DNA of 64,000 bases, taken from NCBI RefSeq assembly GCF_025421775.1, contig NZ_JAOEFX010000012.1, positions 62,001-126,000 of the forward strand. Reading direction: 5' to 3'. Both the position numbers and the translations under genes were made by a program. Of this stretch, positions 16,856 to 25,255 are shown one piece after another (the stretch's first letter is position 1; the number at the start of each line of letters is the position of its first letter). The notes beneath the pieces were generated by a model. It had not been told where the DNA came from. It worked only from the letters and a program-made list of their open reading frames with translations, and searched no databases. This DNA comes from Paenarthrobacter aurescens. Its GTDB lineage: Bacteria; Actinomycetota; Actinomycetes; Actinomycetales; Micrococcaceae.

Positions 16856-16934
16856 TGGAACGTTTCACAGAGGCCGAGAAGCCACCTCGCCTTGAATAGT
16901 GAGGGTGGGATGCGGGCGGAAGAAAACGCTTTCC
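16856..16934. promoter_or_regulatory. LacI-type operators upstream of the PL11-like lyase
   Basis: TGGAACGTTTCA (16856-16867) and GAAAACGCTTTCC (16922-16934) lie 49-127 bases upstream of the lyase ATG at 16807. The second is the reverse complement of the 12-base word GAAAGCGTTTTC found upstream of the exo-lyase. The first matches the reverse complement of TGAAACGTCTCA except at two positions. The pairing implies a shared LacI-family regulator encoded elsewhere. Confidence 0.6.
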
Positions 16935-17433
16935 GCCACAAGGTTTACCAGCGACCCAACTCCGTGGTCAAGGGTTTGACACGAAATGACTGTGAGTCTT
17001 CGGTGTTAAATGTGCGTATTTGTACAGGCAATGTAGCTGGAAAGTCCAACCGCGCAGAGGACGCTCCCTACCGCAAACCTGCCCCCTGCGACGGCCCGTT
17101 TCGCCGGATTTTGCTCGATTTAGCCGCGTTGAGCGGGGTGACGTGTCGGCTTTGGCCAAGGGATTGCGCTCCGTAGTGTCGTGCCATGCCGGCACTGCGC
17201 CGACGGCTCCGCCCGTCGAAGCCACTCAGGCATCCACCGCTGCGGTGGCCTCCGAAGGCTGACGGTGACGCGCCGGCGTTACTCCGGGGTGTAGCTGGCG
17301 GTTTACACGCTGGACTTGCCGTAGGGCGCGGACCACTAAAGAGGAGGCACTGGGAGTACCCGGAAGATCCGGCCCTGCCACAGACGCAAGGAGTAGCGTT
17401 CCAATGGAGGGGATCACCCATGAAAGGAACATC
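16935..17433. other. intergenic region without a supported gene
   Basis: About 500 bases lie between the lyase operators and the SDR start. Reading frames here have shadow-like composition and no ribosome site. A small hairpin CCACCGCTGCGGTGG near 17235 is the only structure noticed. Confidence 0.5.
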
Positions 17434-18264
17434 ATGACTACCTGGCTCATCACAGGCTGCTCCACCGGCCTCGGCCGCGCACTGGCGCAGGCTGTCCTCG
17501 CCCGGGGCGATAACGCGATCGTCACCGCCCGCGACACCTCCACACTCCAGGACCTCGCCGCTGAATTCCCGACGACGGCCCTCGCCCTTGCGCTGGACGT
17601 CACCGAACAGTCGCAGATTGACGCCGCAGTTAAGGAGGCCGAGGAACGTTTTGGTGTCGTCGATGTCCTCGTCAACAACGCCGGCTACGGCTACCGCGCC
17701 GCAATCGAAGAGGGCGACGACGGCGACGTCCGGACGTTGTTCGACACCAACGTTTTCGGCCCGGTGGCCATGATCAAGGCCGTCCTTCCGGGAATGCGGT
17801 CCCGGCGTTCCGGCGCAATCGTGAACATCTCCTCCATCGGAGCCCGTATCTCGCCCCCAGGCTCCGGCTATTACTCGGCTTCCAAGGCTGCGCTGGAGGG
17901 GTTATCCGGCTCGCTGCAAAAGGAACTGAAGCCCCTCGGTATTTCCGTGACCGTGGTGGAACCTGGTGGATTCAGGACCGACTTCGCCGGGCGTTCACTC
18001 ACCCAGTCAGCCGAGGCAATCGCCGACTACGCCGACACTGCAGGGAAGCGCCGCAAGGAACATGACACTGTCCACGGCACCCAGCAGGGCGATCCGGACA
18101 AGGCAGCGGCCGCGATCATCACGGTGGTCGAAGACGCCCAAACTCCGGCTTTCCTGCTTCTCGGTGAAGATGCTGCGAGAGCCTTCGACGCCGTGGAAGA
18201 GGCCCAGCGGGCCGAGGTGGACCGTTGGCGGGAACTCAGCGTCAGCACGGGTTACACGGAGTAA
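17434..18264 (+). CDS. short-chain dehydrogenase/reductase
   Basis: This 276-residue SDR has the NAD(P)-binding TGCSTGLG near residue 8, VNNAGYG, the catalytic Ser in IVNISSIGA, and the YxxxK pair in YYSASKAALEG. It is of the classical SDR type with an extended C-terminus ending in DRWRELSVSTGYTE. AAAGGA precedes the chosen ATG; a GTG-like start 30 bases upstream is less likely. Substrate unknown. The gene is monocistronic. Confidence 0.92.
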   Translation: MTTWLITGCSTGLGRALAQAVLARGDNAIVTARDTSTLQDLAAEFPTTALALALDVTEQSQIDAAVKEAEERFGVVDVLVNNAGYGYRAAIEEGDDGDVRTLFDTNVFGPVAMIKAVLPGMRSRRSGAIVNISSIGARISPPGSGYYSASKAALEGLSGSLQKELKPLGISVTVVEPGGFRTDFAGRSLTQSAEAIADYADTAGKRRKEHDTVHGTQQGDPDKAAAAIITVVEDAQTPAFLLLGEDAARAFDAVEEAQRAEVDRWRELSVSTGYTE

Positions 18265-18444
18265 CGGAGAACGTGTAATCGGTCACACTTGGCCGGATCC
18301 GCTTGTCAACCGTGGTGGGCAGCATGAACCATGAATAAGGGAATTCGTTCCCGTACAAGCTGAATCAGCAATCCTCACCGACGAGGATGCGGCCCTGGGC
18401 GAAGAGGCTTGGGGCTGTTAACGGCCTGAGTGAAAGTACTGACA

Positions 18445-18615
18445 ATGACGACACATACTGACTCCATCACGCTGAAGATCTGGGACAAGTCGGCCATCGA
18501 CCACACCATCGATGCCGCCATCCAGTCCCTCTCCCACCGCGCCGCTGCAGAAAACTGCGGTATCGCAGTGACCCTCAGCGGACCGAAAACCTTCACCGTC
18601 AGCCTGAGCCGCTAA
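18445..18615 (+). CDS. small conserved-looking protein, unknown function
   Basis: This 56-residue protein begins MTTHTDSITLKIWDKS. It alternates charged and hydrophobic residues, with no membrane segment or cysteine motif apart from one Cys in AENCGIAVTLSG. Coding-like third-position GC and the long hairpin just downstream support it as a gene. A GTG 15 bases upstream is an alternative start. Function not recognised. Confidence 0.5.
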   Translation: MTTHTDSITLKIWDKSAIDHTIDAAIQSLSHRAAAENCGIAVTLSGPKTFTVSLSR

Positions 18616-18627
18616 GCAGCTCAACCA

Positions 18628-18688
18628 AACGCAAGAGGACGACCGCCGGTACCCACTTTTTGGGTTCCAGCGGTCGTCCTCTTGCGTT
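18628..18688. terminator. long perfect hairpin (19-bp stem)
   Basis: Positions 18628-18646 pair perfectly with 18670-18688. The 23-base loop contains a second small stem (ACCCAC/GGGT around T5). No long T tract follows on the plus strand. It probably ends the small-gene transcript. Confidence 0.6.
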
Positions 18689-18872
18689 AAGGCGCGCCCC
18701 CTGGACGCGCACAAAAAACGCATCAGTGGTCCCCGAACCCGATTCGTGACGCCTCAAGGCAAGTCCTGAGCAAACCTTGAGTTTTCCTTGACGCTTTGCC
18801 TGCGCGTTTCTTGCGTTGGCGTTGGAACTCTAAGTGAGACAACGCTTCAGCGCTTCGAACGGAGGGATCACA

Positions 18873-19994
18873 ATGCTCACGGAACTCACAACCACACCGG
18901 ACACGGCCACCGCGCCACGCGGATCCCACCGCGCCGCCGGCGGAGTTGTCACTGTCCTGGTTCCGGCACACAACGAGTCCGCCGGCATCACGGAGACCCT
19001 TACCTCGCTGAACAACCAGACCCGCCGCCCGGACCGCATCATTGTGGTTGCGGACAACTGCACCGACGATACCGAGACTCTCGCGCTTGCCCAGGGCGTC
19101 GAGGTCATGCGGACCGTCGGTAACAAGGACAAGAAGGCCGGGGCCTTGAACTTCGCCCTCAGCCAGATACTTCCCGACGCCGACCCCGAGGACCTGGTCC
19201 TGGTTCAGGATGCCGACTCGCAGCTGGCCTTGGACTTTATCGACAATGCATCGAAGAACCTGTTGGCCGACGAACTGCTCGGCGCTGTGGGCGGAGTCTT
19301 CAGCGGCGGCCCCGGCGGCGGTTTCGTCGGCCACCTGCAGCGCAACGAATACGCCCGCTACGCCAGGGACGTCAAGCGCCTCCACGGCAAGTGCCTGGTA
19401 GTTACCGGGACGGCAGCCCTGTTCCGCGTCAAGACGCTCCGCGACGTGGTCGCAGCCCGGCTGGAGGGCACCCTTCCTCCCGGCAACGGCAAGGGTGGCG
19501 TGTACGACACTTCAGTCCTGACCGAAGACAACGAGCTCTCCTTTGCCCTGTTGACCTTGGGCTACCGCATCGCCTCTCCGTCCAACTGCACGCTGGTTAC
19601 CGAGGTAATGCCCACATGGCGTGAACTGTGGGCCCAGCGGCTCCGCTGGAAGCGCGGCGCGGTGGAAAACTGCGTGCAGTACGGGTGGACGAAGATCACC
19701 AGGCCTTACTGGGGCCGTCAGTTCCTGTCCATGATCGGCGTCATTGTGACCCTGGCCTACTTCGGCTCCATCATCTTCGCCCTGACCACCGGAATGGGCC
19801 TGAACCTTCACCCGTTCTGGATCGCAGTCACCGGCATCTTCCTCCTGGAGCGCATCGTCACAGTGCGGTTCCGGGGCTGGAGGTACATGCTGCTGGCCGC
19901 CACCATGTACGAAACCGTCATCGATATCTTCCTCCAGGCTGTCCATGCAAAGGCCTACCTGGATGCAGCACTCAACCGCAAGAAAGTTTGGTAA
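18873..19994 (+). CDS. membrane-bound processive-type family 2 glycosyltransferase
   Basis: This 373-residue protein has the full inverting processive GT2 signature: VLVPAHNES, ADNCTDD, the DxD-type QDADS, the TED in VLTEDNELSF, and QRLRW (QxxRW). C-terminal membrane segments follow (about 290-370). These enzymes (cellulose, hyaluronan and poly-N-acetylglucosamine synthase-like) polymerise and export glycans. GGAGGG lies before the ATG at 18873; upstream in-frame codons lack a site. It is followed six bases later by a 58-residue membrane protein, probably a partner. A secreted GH16-like protein is convergent. Confidence 0.9.
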   Translation: MLTELTTTPDTATAPRGSHRAAGGVVTVLVPAHNESAGITETLTSLNNQTRRPDRIIVVADNCTDDTETLALAQGVEVMRTVGNKDKKAGALNFALSQILPDADPEDLVLVQDADSQLALDFIDNASKNLLADELLGAVGGVFSGGPGGGFVGHLQRNEYARYARDVKRLHGKCLVVTGTAALFRVKTLRDVVAARLEGTLPPGNGKGGVYDTSVLTEDNELSFALLTLGYRIASPSNCTLVTEVMPTWRELWAQRLRWKRGAVENCVQYGWTKITRPYWGRQFLSMIGVIVTLAYFGSIIFALTTGMGLNLHPFWIAVTGIFLLERIVTVRFRGWRYMLLAATMYETVIDIFLQAVHAKAYLDAALNRKKVW

Positions 19995-20000
19995 CCCCTC

Positions 20001-20177
20001 ATGTACAACAACCCAGTAGCTCCCATGGCCGGTCTCACCGCAGGTGGAATGGGTTCGGGCACACTCGCAGCAACCGGCGCCGGAGACCTCTTCTGGTTCG
20101 CGCTGGCTGCCTTCGCAATGCTGGCGCTCGGCCTCGCGATCAAGAGGATCGTCCCGGTCCGGGCACAGCAGAACTAA
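20001..20177 (+). CDS. 58-residue protein with LAATG sorting-type signal and one membrane helix
   Basis: The sequence begins MYNNPVAPMAGLT, is Gly/Ala-rich to residue 22, then shows LAATGAGD, a hydrophobic helix (FWFALAAFAMLALGLAI) and a basic tail (KRIVPVRAQQN). LAxTG plus helix plus positive tail is the layout of class E sortase substrates in GC-rich actinobacteria. Here almost nothing precedes it and there is no N-terminal signal peptide, so it may instead be a tail-anchored subunit of the adjacent glycosyltransferase. It starts six bases after that gene and ends at a terminator, so they form one operon. Confidence 0.72.
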   Translation: MYNNPVAPMAGLTAGGMGSGTLAATGAGDLFWFALAAFAMLALGLAIKRIVPVRAQQN

Positions 20178-20184
20178 CAAGCCC

Positions 20185-20247
20185 AACCAACCCGCAGTTG
20201 TGTCGCTAATTCCCCCCAGCGCGACACACCTGCGGGTTGGTTGTTTT
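20185..20247 (+). terminator. rho-independent terminator of the glycosyltransferase operon
   Basis: AACCAACCCGCAG (20185-20197) pairs with CTGCGGGTTGGTT (20230-20242), with additional pairing of TGTCGC/GCGACA inside, followed by GTTTT. It separates the operon from the convergent GH16-like gene. Confidence 0.8.
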
Positions 20248-20252
20248 AAGCT

Positions 20253-21623
20253 CTACGTGACCGGAGCCGTGCTTGCCGAGGTCCTGGCCACCGTGGTGTA
20301 ACCAGCCTTGGTCCCCGTGACCCGAACGCTCATGGTGTCCGCCTGATCAGCGCTCACCAGCACGTAGTTCTTAGCCGTCGCCCCGGTGATTGCCACCCCG
20401 GACCGGTACCACTGGTAGCTCAGGGTGGTACCCGAGGTCCAGGTGCCCGTGTTGGCTGTGAGCGTGGATCCCACAGTCAAGGTTCCGGTGATGGTCGGAA
20501 CGGGTGCCACCAGGGTGCCCGCTACCACTGTGGACGTTTGGGCCGATTCCTTAGTGGTTGTTGCGTAGCCGGACTTGGTTCCCGTGATCCGCACTGTCAG
20601 TTTTGTGCCTTGGTCAGCAGCCGCGAGAACGCGGGTGGACGCGGTGGCTCCGGAGATGGCCGTTCCGTTCCGGTACCACTGATAGGTCAGTGCAGTCCCT
20701 GTGGTCCAGGTTCCCGGGTTTGCTGTCAGCGTTGAACCGACGGCTGCCGTACCGGACACCGTTGGAGTGGGAGCCACCAGCGGGATGCCCGGGACGAAGG
20801 AGAAATCGCGGATGGTGACGGTTTCTGGAGCAACATGTGCCGCATCTCCCCCGCCGCCACCGGTCACCCAGAGGTTGAAGTGGATCTGTTCCTTGGCCGG
20901 AAGCGGAACGGTGGAGCCCGTGAGCACAGTCTTCTTCAGGAGGGTTCCGGCGTAGCCCTCCCCCGCAAACGTCTCGAACGTCAGCTTGCCCGGCTCCCAA
21001 ACCATCCTGTGGGTGAGAATCGGGGCGTTAGTGACATCAAACGTGACGGTGTTGTTGCCCTGGCCCGGAGGTTTGGTGGCATCGAACCAGTACCCGTGGC
21101 CCTGGGTTACCGGCCAATTTTCACCGTAGGCAGCCCCGCCACCCCATGCCGACGCTTCGCAGAGATCGATCTCCGTATACCCGGGCTCGGCCGCGGGGTC
21201 ATAGGTGAAGAGGCATCCCCAGACCACTTCCTTCTGAAGCGCGCTGACATCCTTTTCAACCGTGGTGCTGTAGGTTCCGTAGCCGAAACCCTCACGGGTG
21301 GACTGGAACTCGGCGCCCTTCGGAGCGGAGCCGGTGGGATTGCTGATGGAGAGCTTGACGTAACCGTTGGCATCCGGGTTGCTGACGTTGTTGGCGTCCC
21401 ACGTCGCGTTGTACATGGGTGCCCCACCCCAAAAACGCTTCTGCCAGTTGAAACCCTTCCAGGCAAAACTACCCACGGGCCCGGGATCCTCCGCCATAGG
21501 CGTGGTGTCCGCGGCTTTTGACGGGCTCATGCCCGTCAACATCGATAAACCTACCGCCATAATGACGGCCAACCCCATTGCTTTTCTTCCCCCGTGTGGA
21601 AGGAGCCTCACTGACAATGCCAT
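20253..21623 (-). CDS. secreted GH16-like glycoside hydrolase with two Ig-like repeats
   Basis: This 456-residue protein has an N-terminal signal peptide (RKAMGLAVIMAVGLSMLTGM, cleavage near KAA). A concanavalin-type beta-sandwich (about 45-270) carries EIDLCE, which fits the GH16 catalytic pattern ExDxxE. Two roughly 88-residue Ig-like repeats follow, each with YQWYR and a GSTLTA(N) start. GH16 enzymes cut beta-1,3/1,4-glucans or galactans. AGGAGG lies before the ATG at 21623. Its neighbour on the other strand is a processive glycosyltransferase, so it may trim or process that glycan; this is inference. Confidence 0.8.
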   Translation of the reverse strand: MALSVRLLPHGGRKAMGLAVIMAVGLSMLTGMSPSKAADTTPMAEDPGPVGSFAWKGFNWQKRFWGGAPMYNATWDANNVSNPDANGYVKLSISNPTGSAPKGAEFQSTREGFGYGTYSTTVEKDVSALQKEVVWGCLFTYDPAAEPGYTEIDLCEASAWGGGAAYGENWPVTQGHGYWFDATKPPGQGNNTVTFDVTNAPILTHRMVWEPGKLTFETFAGEGYAGTLLKKTVLTGSTVPLPAKEQIHFNLWVTGGGGGDAAHVAPETVTIRDFSFVPGIPLVAPTPTVSGTAAVGSTLTANPGTWTTGTALTYQWYRNGTAISGATASTRVLAAADQGTKLTVRITGTKSGYATTTKESAQTSTVVAGTLVAPVPTITGTLTVGSTLTANTGTWTSGTTLSYQWYRSGVAITGATAKNYVLVSADQADTMSVRVTGTKAGYTTVARTSASTAPVT

Positions 21624-21917
21624 AGCTGTGTCCTCCTGCTGATGCGCCCAGAATCGCCTCCGGCAATTGCCGAAGGCCGCAGTCACGTTCCACCCCCGAG
21701 GAACGTGCAACTCCTCGATTATCGATTAGTCAGTGACCTGCTGGAAGCGAAATGAATGAGCAAGATCAGTAATTCAACATCAATTGGATAACGGCAGGGC
21801 TTTGCGGAGTACCCTTGATCTGTCCTCCCGACTCACCGGCAGCACCATCACCAGGGGCATCCCATCACCATTCGCAGCGCAGGCATACTCCTCTACCGGC
21901 AGACTTCAGCCGAGCAA

Positions 21918-22343
21918 TTGGAGCTGTGGATCGCCCACATGGGCGGCCCCTTCTGGGCCCGGAAGGATCAGCACGCCTGGTCCATTCCCAAGGGCGAATT
22001 CCCCGAGGACGAGGAGCCGCTGGCGGCAGCGAAACGGGAATTCACTGAGGAGATCGGCTCCCCTCCCCCAACGGCAGACTACGAACTGTTGGGAGTTTTT
22101 AAGCAGCCTTCCGGCAAGCTCATCACCGCGTTTGCCGCGGAAGCCCCCGACTTTCAGCCGGGGAAAATTGTCAGCAACACCTTCCCTATGGAGTGGCCCA
22201 AAGGTTCAGGTGTCATCAAGGATTTCCCGGAAATCGACGACGCCCGCTGGTTTGAGGAAACCGTAGCCCGGACCAAACTCGTCAAAGGACAACTGCCCAT
22301 AGTGGACGCGCTGGTCCGGCACCTGGGTGAGCAGCTCCTATAG
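21918..22343 (+). CDS. NUDIX hydrolase, N-terminus uncertain
   Basis: The Nudix box is complete: GEFPEDEEPLAAAKREFTEEIG fits Gx5Ex7REUxEExGU. The rest (WIAHMGGPFWARKDQHAWSIPKG) is typical of a small actinobacterial Nudix family. The expected first beta-strand (SAGILLYRQ) is encoded in frame from about 21876, but no ATG, GTG or TTG occurs in that frame between the stop at 21816 and the TTG at 21918. The true start is therefore either an unusual codon (ATT at 21870) or lost by a mutation or sequencing error. The gene ends convergent with the SDR gene, overlapping by six bases. Confidence 0.75.
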   Translation: MELWIAHMGGPFWARKDQHAWSIPKGEFPEDEEPLAAAKREFTEEIGSPPPTADYELLGVFKQPSGKLITAFAAEAPDFQPGKIVSNTFPMEWPKGSGVIKDFPEIDDARWFEETVARTKLVKGQLPIVDALVRHLGEQLL

Positions 22344-23117
22344 AGCCGACCAGCCGCCGTCGGACGCCAAGATGGCACCGTTGACGTTGGTGCCGTCGTC
22401 ACTGAGCAGGAAAGTAATGGACGCGGCCAACTGCGCCGCCGTGGCGGGCGTAGGGACGGTTGCCTGCATGAGGGGGCCAAGTCGTTCAGCAGCGAGCTGC
22501 GATCCCCAATTGGCCACAATGTTGGTGATGGTTGGACCGGGAGCCACCGCGTTGAACCGCAGCCCCTTGGGTCCGTACATCACAGCGGAGTTCTTGGTGA
22601 GGCCAACCACGGCGTGCTTGGACGCTGTATAGGCGGCACCGGCAGCAGAACCACGCAGGCCTGCCTCAGACGCAACGTTCACCACAGAACCGGTTCCGGC
22701 TTCCAGCATGAGCGGCACCACCGCGCGGGTCAGGCGCATCAGGGATGTGACATTGATGCGGAATACACGTTCCCAGAGCTCGTCATCCACCTCATGGATG
22801 GGGGCGAAGTTGTCCATGATGCCTGCGACGTTGGCCAGGGCGTCCACTCGTCCGGCTGCGGCAGCCAGGACAGCGGCTACGGTTTCCTCAGTGGAGATAT
22901 CACCCGCCACGGGCACCAGATCGAGGCCACTGTTCTGCTCCACCAAGGCGTCCAGACGTTCCTTGCTGATATCGGCCGCGATGACCCTGCCACCTTCCTT
23001 GGCGATGCGTAGGGCAGTAGCTTGGCCGATGCCCGAAGCCGCGCCCGTCACGATGATGGTCTTGTCGGCAAAGCGGCCAGGGGTGGTGGTCTCCTGCCAT
23101 GAAGCGTCGTTGCCCAT
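22338..23117 (-). CDS. SDR-family oxidoreductase
   Basis: This 259-residue classical SDR has TGAASGIGQ near residue 24, LANVAGIMDN, the catalytic Ser in VVNVASEAG, and YTASKHAVVG. The C-terminus LSDDGTNVNGAILASDGGWSAL is typical of 3-oxoacyl-reductase-like SDRs. It is divergent from a TetR-family regulator with a palindrome between them, so it is the likely target of that regulator. Substrate unknown, possibly an alcohol or carveol-like compound as in mycofactocin-associated SDRs. Confidence 0.92.
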   Translation of the reverse strand: MGNDASWQETTTPGRFADKTIIVTGAASGIGQATALRIAKEGGRVIAADISKERLDALVEQNSGLDLVPVAGDISTEETVAAVLAAAAGRVDALANVAGIMDNFAPIHEVDDELWERVFRINVTSLMRLTRAVVPLMLEAGTGSVVNVASEAGLRGSAAGAAYTASKHAVVGLTKNSAVMYGPKGLRFNAVAPGPTITNIVANWGSQLAAERLGPLMQATVPTPATAAQLAASITFLLSDDGTNVNGAILASDGGWSAL

Positions 23118-23155
23118 GATGTCCTTCCGATGATTGCTGGTTGTTCACCCACCTT

Positions 23156-23172
23156 ATGACACTCTGTGTCAT
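23156..23172. promoter_or_regulatory. palindromic TetR-type operator
   Basis: ATGACAC and GTGTCAT flank a three-base centre, a perfect 17-base palindrome. It lies between the divergent SDR (start 23117) and TetR-family gene (start 23182 or 23197). Confidence 0.7.
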
Positions 23173-23196
23173 TATGTAAGGGTGAATACTGGAGGC

Positions 23197-23799
23197 ATGC
23201 TTTCGGAAGATGCCAAACCCGCGCGGACCAGCGGGCGCCCCGCCACTATCGACCCCGAGGCCGTGGCCGGACTGGCCCTCCAGCTGTTCGCTGAAAACGG
23301 CTACGAGAACACGTCCATGGAGGACATCGCGCGCGAAGCCGGCATCGGCCGCAAGAGCCTTTACCGCTATTTCGCCAGCAAGGCGGACCTCGTCTGGGGC
23401 GGCTCGGAGCCCGTGGTGGAGGCGTCAGCCCTCGCCTTTGGCTCATTCCACAGGGAGGGAAAGCCCGACGGCGGTGTGCTGGCCGGGCTTCGCGAAGCAG
23501 CTATCGCCGGCGCCGCAGCCATTCCGGATCTCTCGGTCACCCGGGGACGGCTTCGCCTGATCGCCGAACACCCCGAGCTGACGAGCCACAGCTATGAGTC
23601 CCTGTCGTTCCAACGGGAAAGAGCCCTGGTCTTCCTTACCGACAGCGGCCTCCCCATCTCCTCGGCCCGCTTCTTGAGCGCGGCCTATCTTGCTGCCACG
23701 TTCGAAGCGTGGATGCAGTGGGCCGCCAGCCCGGATCCGGATCCAGTGCCCTATTTGGTGGCAGCGCTCGAGGTACTGCAGGTTCCTCGGGGGAGCTAG
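23197..23799 (+). CDS. TetR/AcrR-family regulator
   Basis: The protein is about 200 residues. The N-terminal HTH includes ALQLFAENGYENTSMEDIAREAGIGRKSLYRYFASKADL, and a helical ligand domain follows. The style (YRYFASKADLVWG) resembles the MftR-like subgroup that accompanies mycofactocin-linked SDRs, but no mycofactocin genes are in the window. Neither the ATG at 23197 nor the GTG at 23182 has a well-spaced ribosome site, so the message may be leaderless. It probably represses itself and the divergent SDR via the palindrome at 23156. Its stop overlaps the convergent hydrolase by four bases. Confidence 0.88.
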   Translation: MLSEDAKPARTSGRPATIDPEAVAGLALQLFAENGYENTSMEDIAREAGIGRKSLYRYFASKADLVWGGSEPVVEASALAFGSFHREGKPDGGVLAGLREAAIAGAAAIPDLSVTRGRLRLIAEHPELTSHSYESLSFQRERALVFLTDSGLPISSARFLSAAYLAATFEAWMQWAASPDPDPVPYLVAALEVLQVPRGS

Positions 23800-24623
23800 C
23801 TGGTTTTCCTGGCGATGAATTGGCGGATCCAGTCAACGGTCTCGGGGTGGTCCAGGTGCAACCCATGCCCGGCGCCGGGCACCCTCACCAGTACCGAGCG
23901 AGGGATGTGCTCCCGGAGGAGCAGGGCATTGGGCAACGGAGTGAGACGGTCATCGGTGCCGTGGAGTATCAGCGTCGGGGCCTGAACATCGCTGAGCCGA
24001 CTCCAAGCATCATGCTCGCGGCTGGCCTTGAAGTGGCGGGCCTTCGCCCACGCCGAAGCAGGGGAATTGAAGAAGGCATGAGTCGGCCCGGGGTTGCTCA
24101 GGATCCATTCGGCGTCGAAGAACAGCGGCTCAAGCCGGGCCACATCCCCACTAACGAGGGCCTCCAAGGCTGCTCCGTCCGGCTGGGTTGCAGCGTCCGG
24201 CCACTTTCCTCCGCTTGTTGCGGCGAGGATCAAAGACCGGACTTTATGCGGGCAATCGATAGCCAACCATTGGCCGATTCGCCCGCCCATCGAATGGCCG
24301 TACACGTGTGCTAAATCCGCGTCGGCGGCTTTGAGGACCGCTGCAGCATCTTCGGCGAGGAGCCGTGTGGAGTAGCGCCCGGCGTCACCCTTCCCACTCC
24401 GCCCTATCCCCCGGTGATCAAAGCGGATGACGCGGTAATAGTGCGACAGTAGTTCCGCCGTCGGGCCCCAACCATCCATGGCCGTAGCTTGTCCGGCGAT
24501 GAGCAGCATCGGCTCGCCGTCCCCGGCCTCAGTCCAAGCGAGTTCAGCGCCGTCCGGGGCCTCAGCAAAGTTCACCGTGCCACTGTATCTTCGCCGTGCC
24601 CAGGGCGCTGCGGTGTGGGACAC
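23796..24623 (-). CDS. alpha/beta-fold hydrolase
   Basis: This 275-residue protein has the nucleophile elbow GHSMGG, a catalytic Asp region in LILHGTDDRLTP and the His in GAGHGLHLDHP. HRGIGRSG near residue 70 is the usual strand-4 loop. The GTG at 24623 has GGAG nine bases upstream, inside the end of the preceding Xre gene; a second GTG near 24575 (VNFAEAPDG) is possible. It lies seven bases after the Xre gene on the same strand and so likely belongs to that operon. Substrate unknown. Confidence 0.88.
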   Translation of the reverse strand: MSHTAAPWARRRYSGTVNFAEAPDGAELAWTEAGDGEPMLLIAGQATAMDGWGPTAELLSHYYRVIRFDHRGIGRSGKGDAGRYSTRLLAEDAAAVLKAADADLAHVYGHSMGGRIGQWLAIDCPHKVRSLILAATSGGKWPDAATQPDGAALEALVSGDVARLEPLFFDAEWILSNPGPTHAFFNSPASAWAKARHFKASREHDAWSRLSDVQAPTLILHGTDDRLTPLPNALLLREHIPRSVLVRVPGAGHGLHLDHPETVDWIRQFIARKTS

Positions 24624-24629
24624 AGGGTG

Positions 24630-24821
24630 TCACTCCGCAGTGAAGATCTCTTCTATTGTGCAGTCGAACGTGCGTGCAATGAGGAACGCCAGGGGCAGCG
24701 AAGGATCAAACTTCTCCCGTTCGATGGAGATGACCGTCTGCCGCGAAACCCCCAGTGCGCCAGCCAAATCCGCTTGGGTCCAGCTACGGCCTGCCCGACG
24801 CTCGGCAATGTTGTTCTTCAC
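24630..24821 (-). CDS. small Xre-family HTH regulator
   Basis: At 63 residues this is almost only an HTH (RRAGRSWTQADLAGALGVSRQTVISIEREKFDPS) with the C-terminal FDCTIEEIFTAE. It is typical of minimal YozG-like regulators paired with a small membrane protein. The start overlaps the membrane-protein stop by four bases. It presumably binds the two GTAAAG...CTTTAC sites upstream of the operon. Confidence 0.92.
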   Translation of the reverse strand: MKNNIAERRAGRSWTQADLAGALGVSRQTVISIEREKFDPSLPLAFLIARTFDCTIEEIFTAE

Positions 24822-25255
24822 TTCAGCGCACGGTGGCGAATGGCCAGGTAGCGCAGGCCGGCATCCAGCGCACTAAGCCCTACGAGCCCCAGCAGGACCG
24901 GGAGTGCTTCGATCTGAAACCGGCCGATGGCCAGCACCACGGCAACAACGATGGTGGCCACCAGTACATCGAGGAACGCTCCGGCTCCGGCTTGGCGCAT
25001 CCACTGCACCTCGACACTCTGCTCTCCGTGGGCGTCTCGGATGACGGTGTTGTTCGAGACGAAGACCCGGGCGCCGAGCGACAAGGCAGGGTAGGCGGCG
25101 CAAAGAGCACCAATCCCTGCGGCGAGCCAGAAATCGTCGGGATTAGAGGCTCCAACCAGGACGGAAACCGCGATGGTCAGGATGGCGCCGAGAATGATCG
25201 CCAGGACGTAGTGGTGCACCGGCACCCGCCTGGATGTAAAGGAAGCTTTACTCAT
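24818..25255 (-). CDS. integral membrane protein paired with the Xre regulator
   Basis: This 145-residue protein has about four hydrophobic helices (near 15-35, 45-65, 90-120 and the end). No enzyme motif is seen. Such membrane protein/minimal-Xre pairs are common in Gram-positive bacteria, often in envelope stress or nutrient state control; the role here is unknown. It is the first gene of the operon and has operator-like palindromes both at its start codon and just upstream. Confidence 0.82.
   Translation of the reverse strand: MSKASFTSRRVPVHHYVLAIILGAILTIAVSVLVGASNPDDFWLAAGIGALCAAYPALSLGARVFVSNNTVIRDAHGEQSVEVQWMRQAGAGAFLDVLVATIVVAVVLAIGRFQIEALPVLLGLVGLSALDAGLRYLAIRHRALK

Noticed and set aside
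17186..17437. Small plus-strand frame in the long intergenic region
   Set aside because: Arg/Pro/Gly-rich composition and no ribosome site; it ends inside the next gene.
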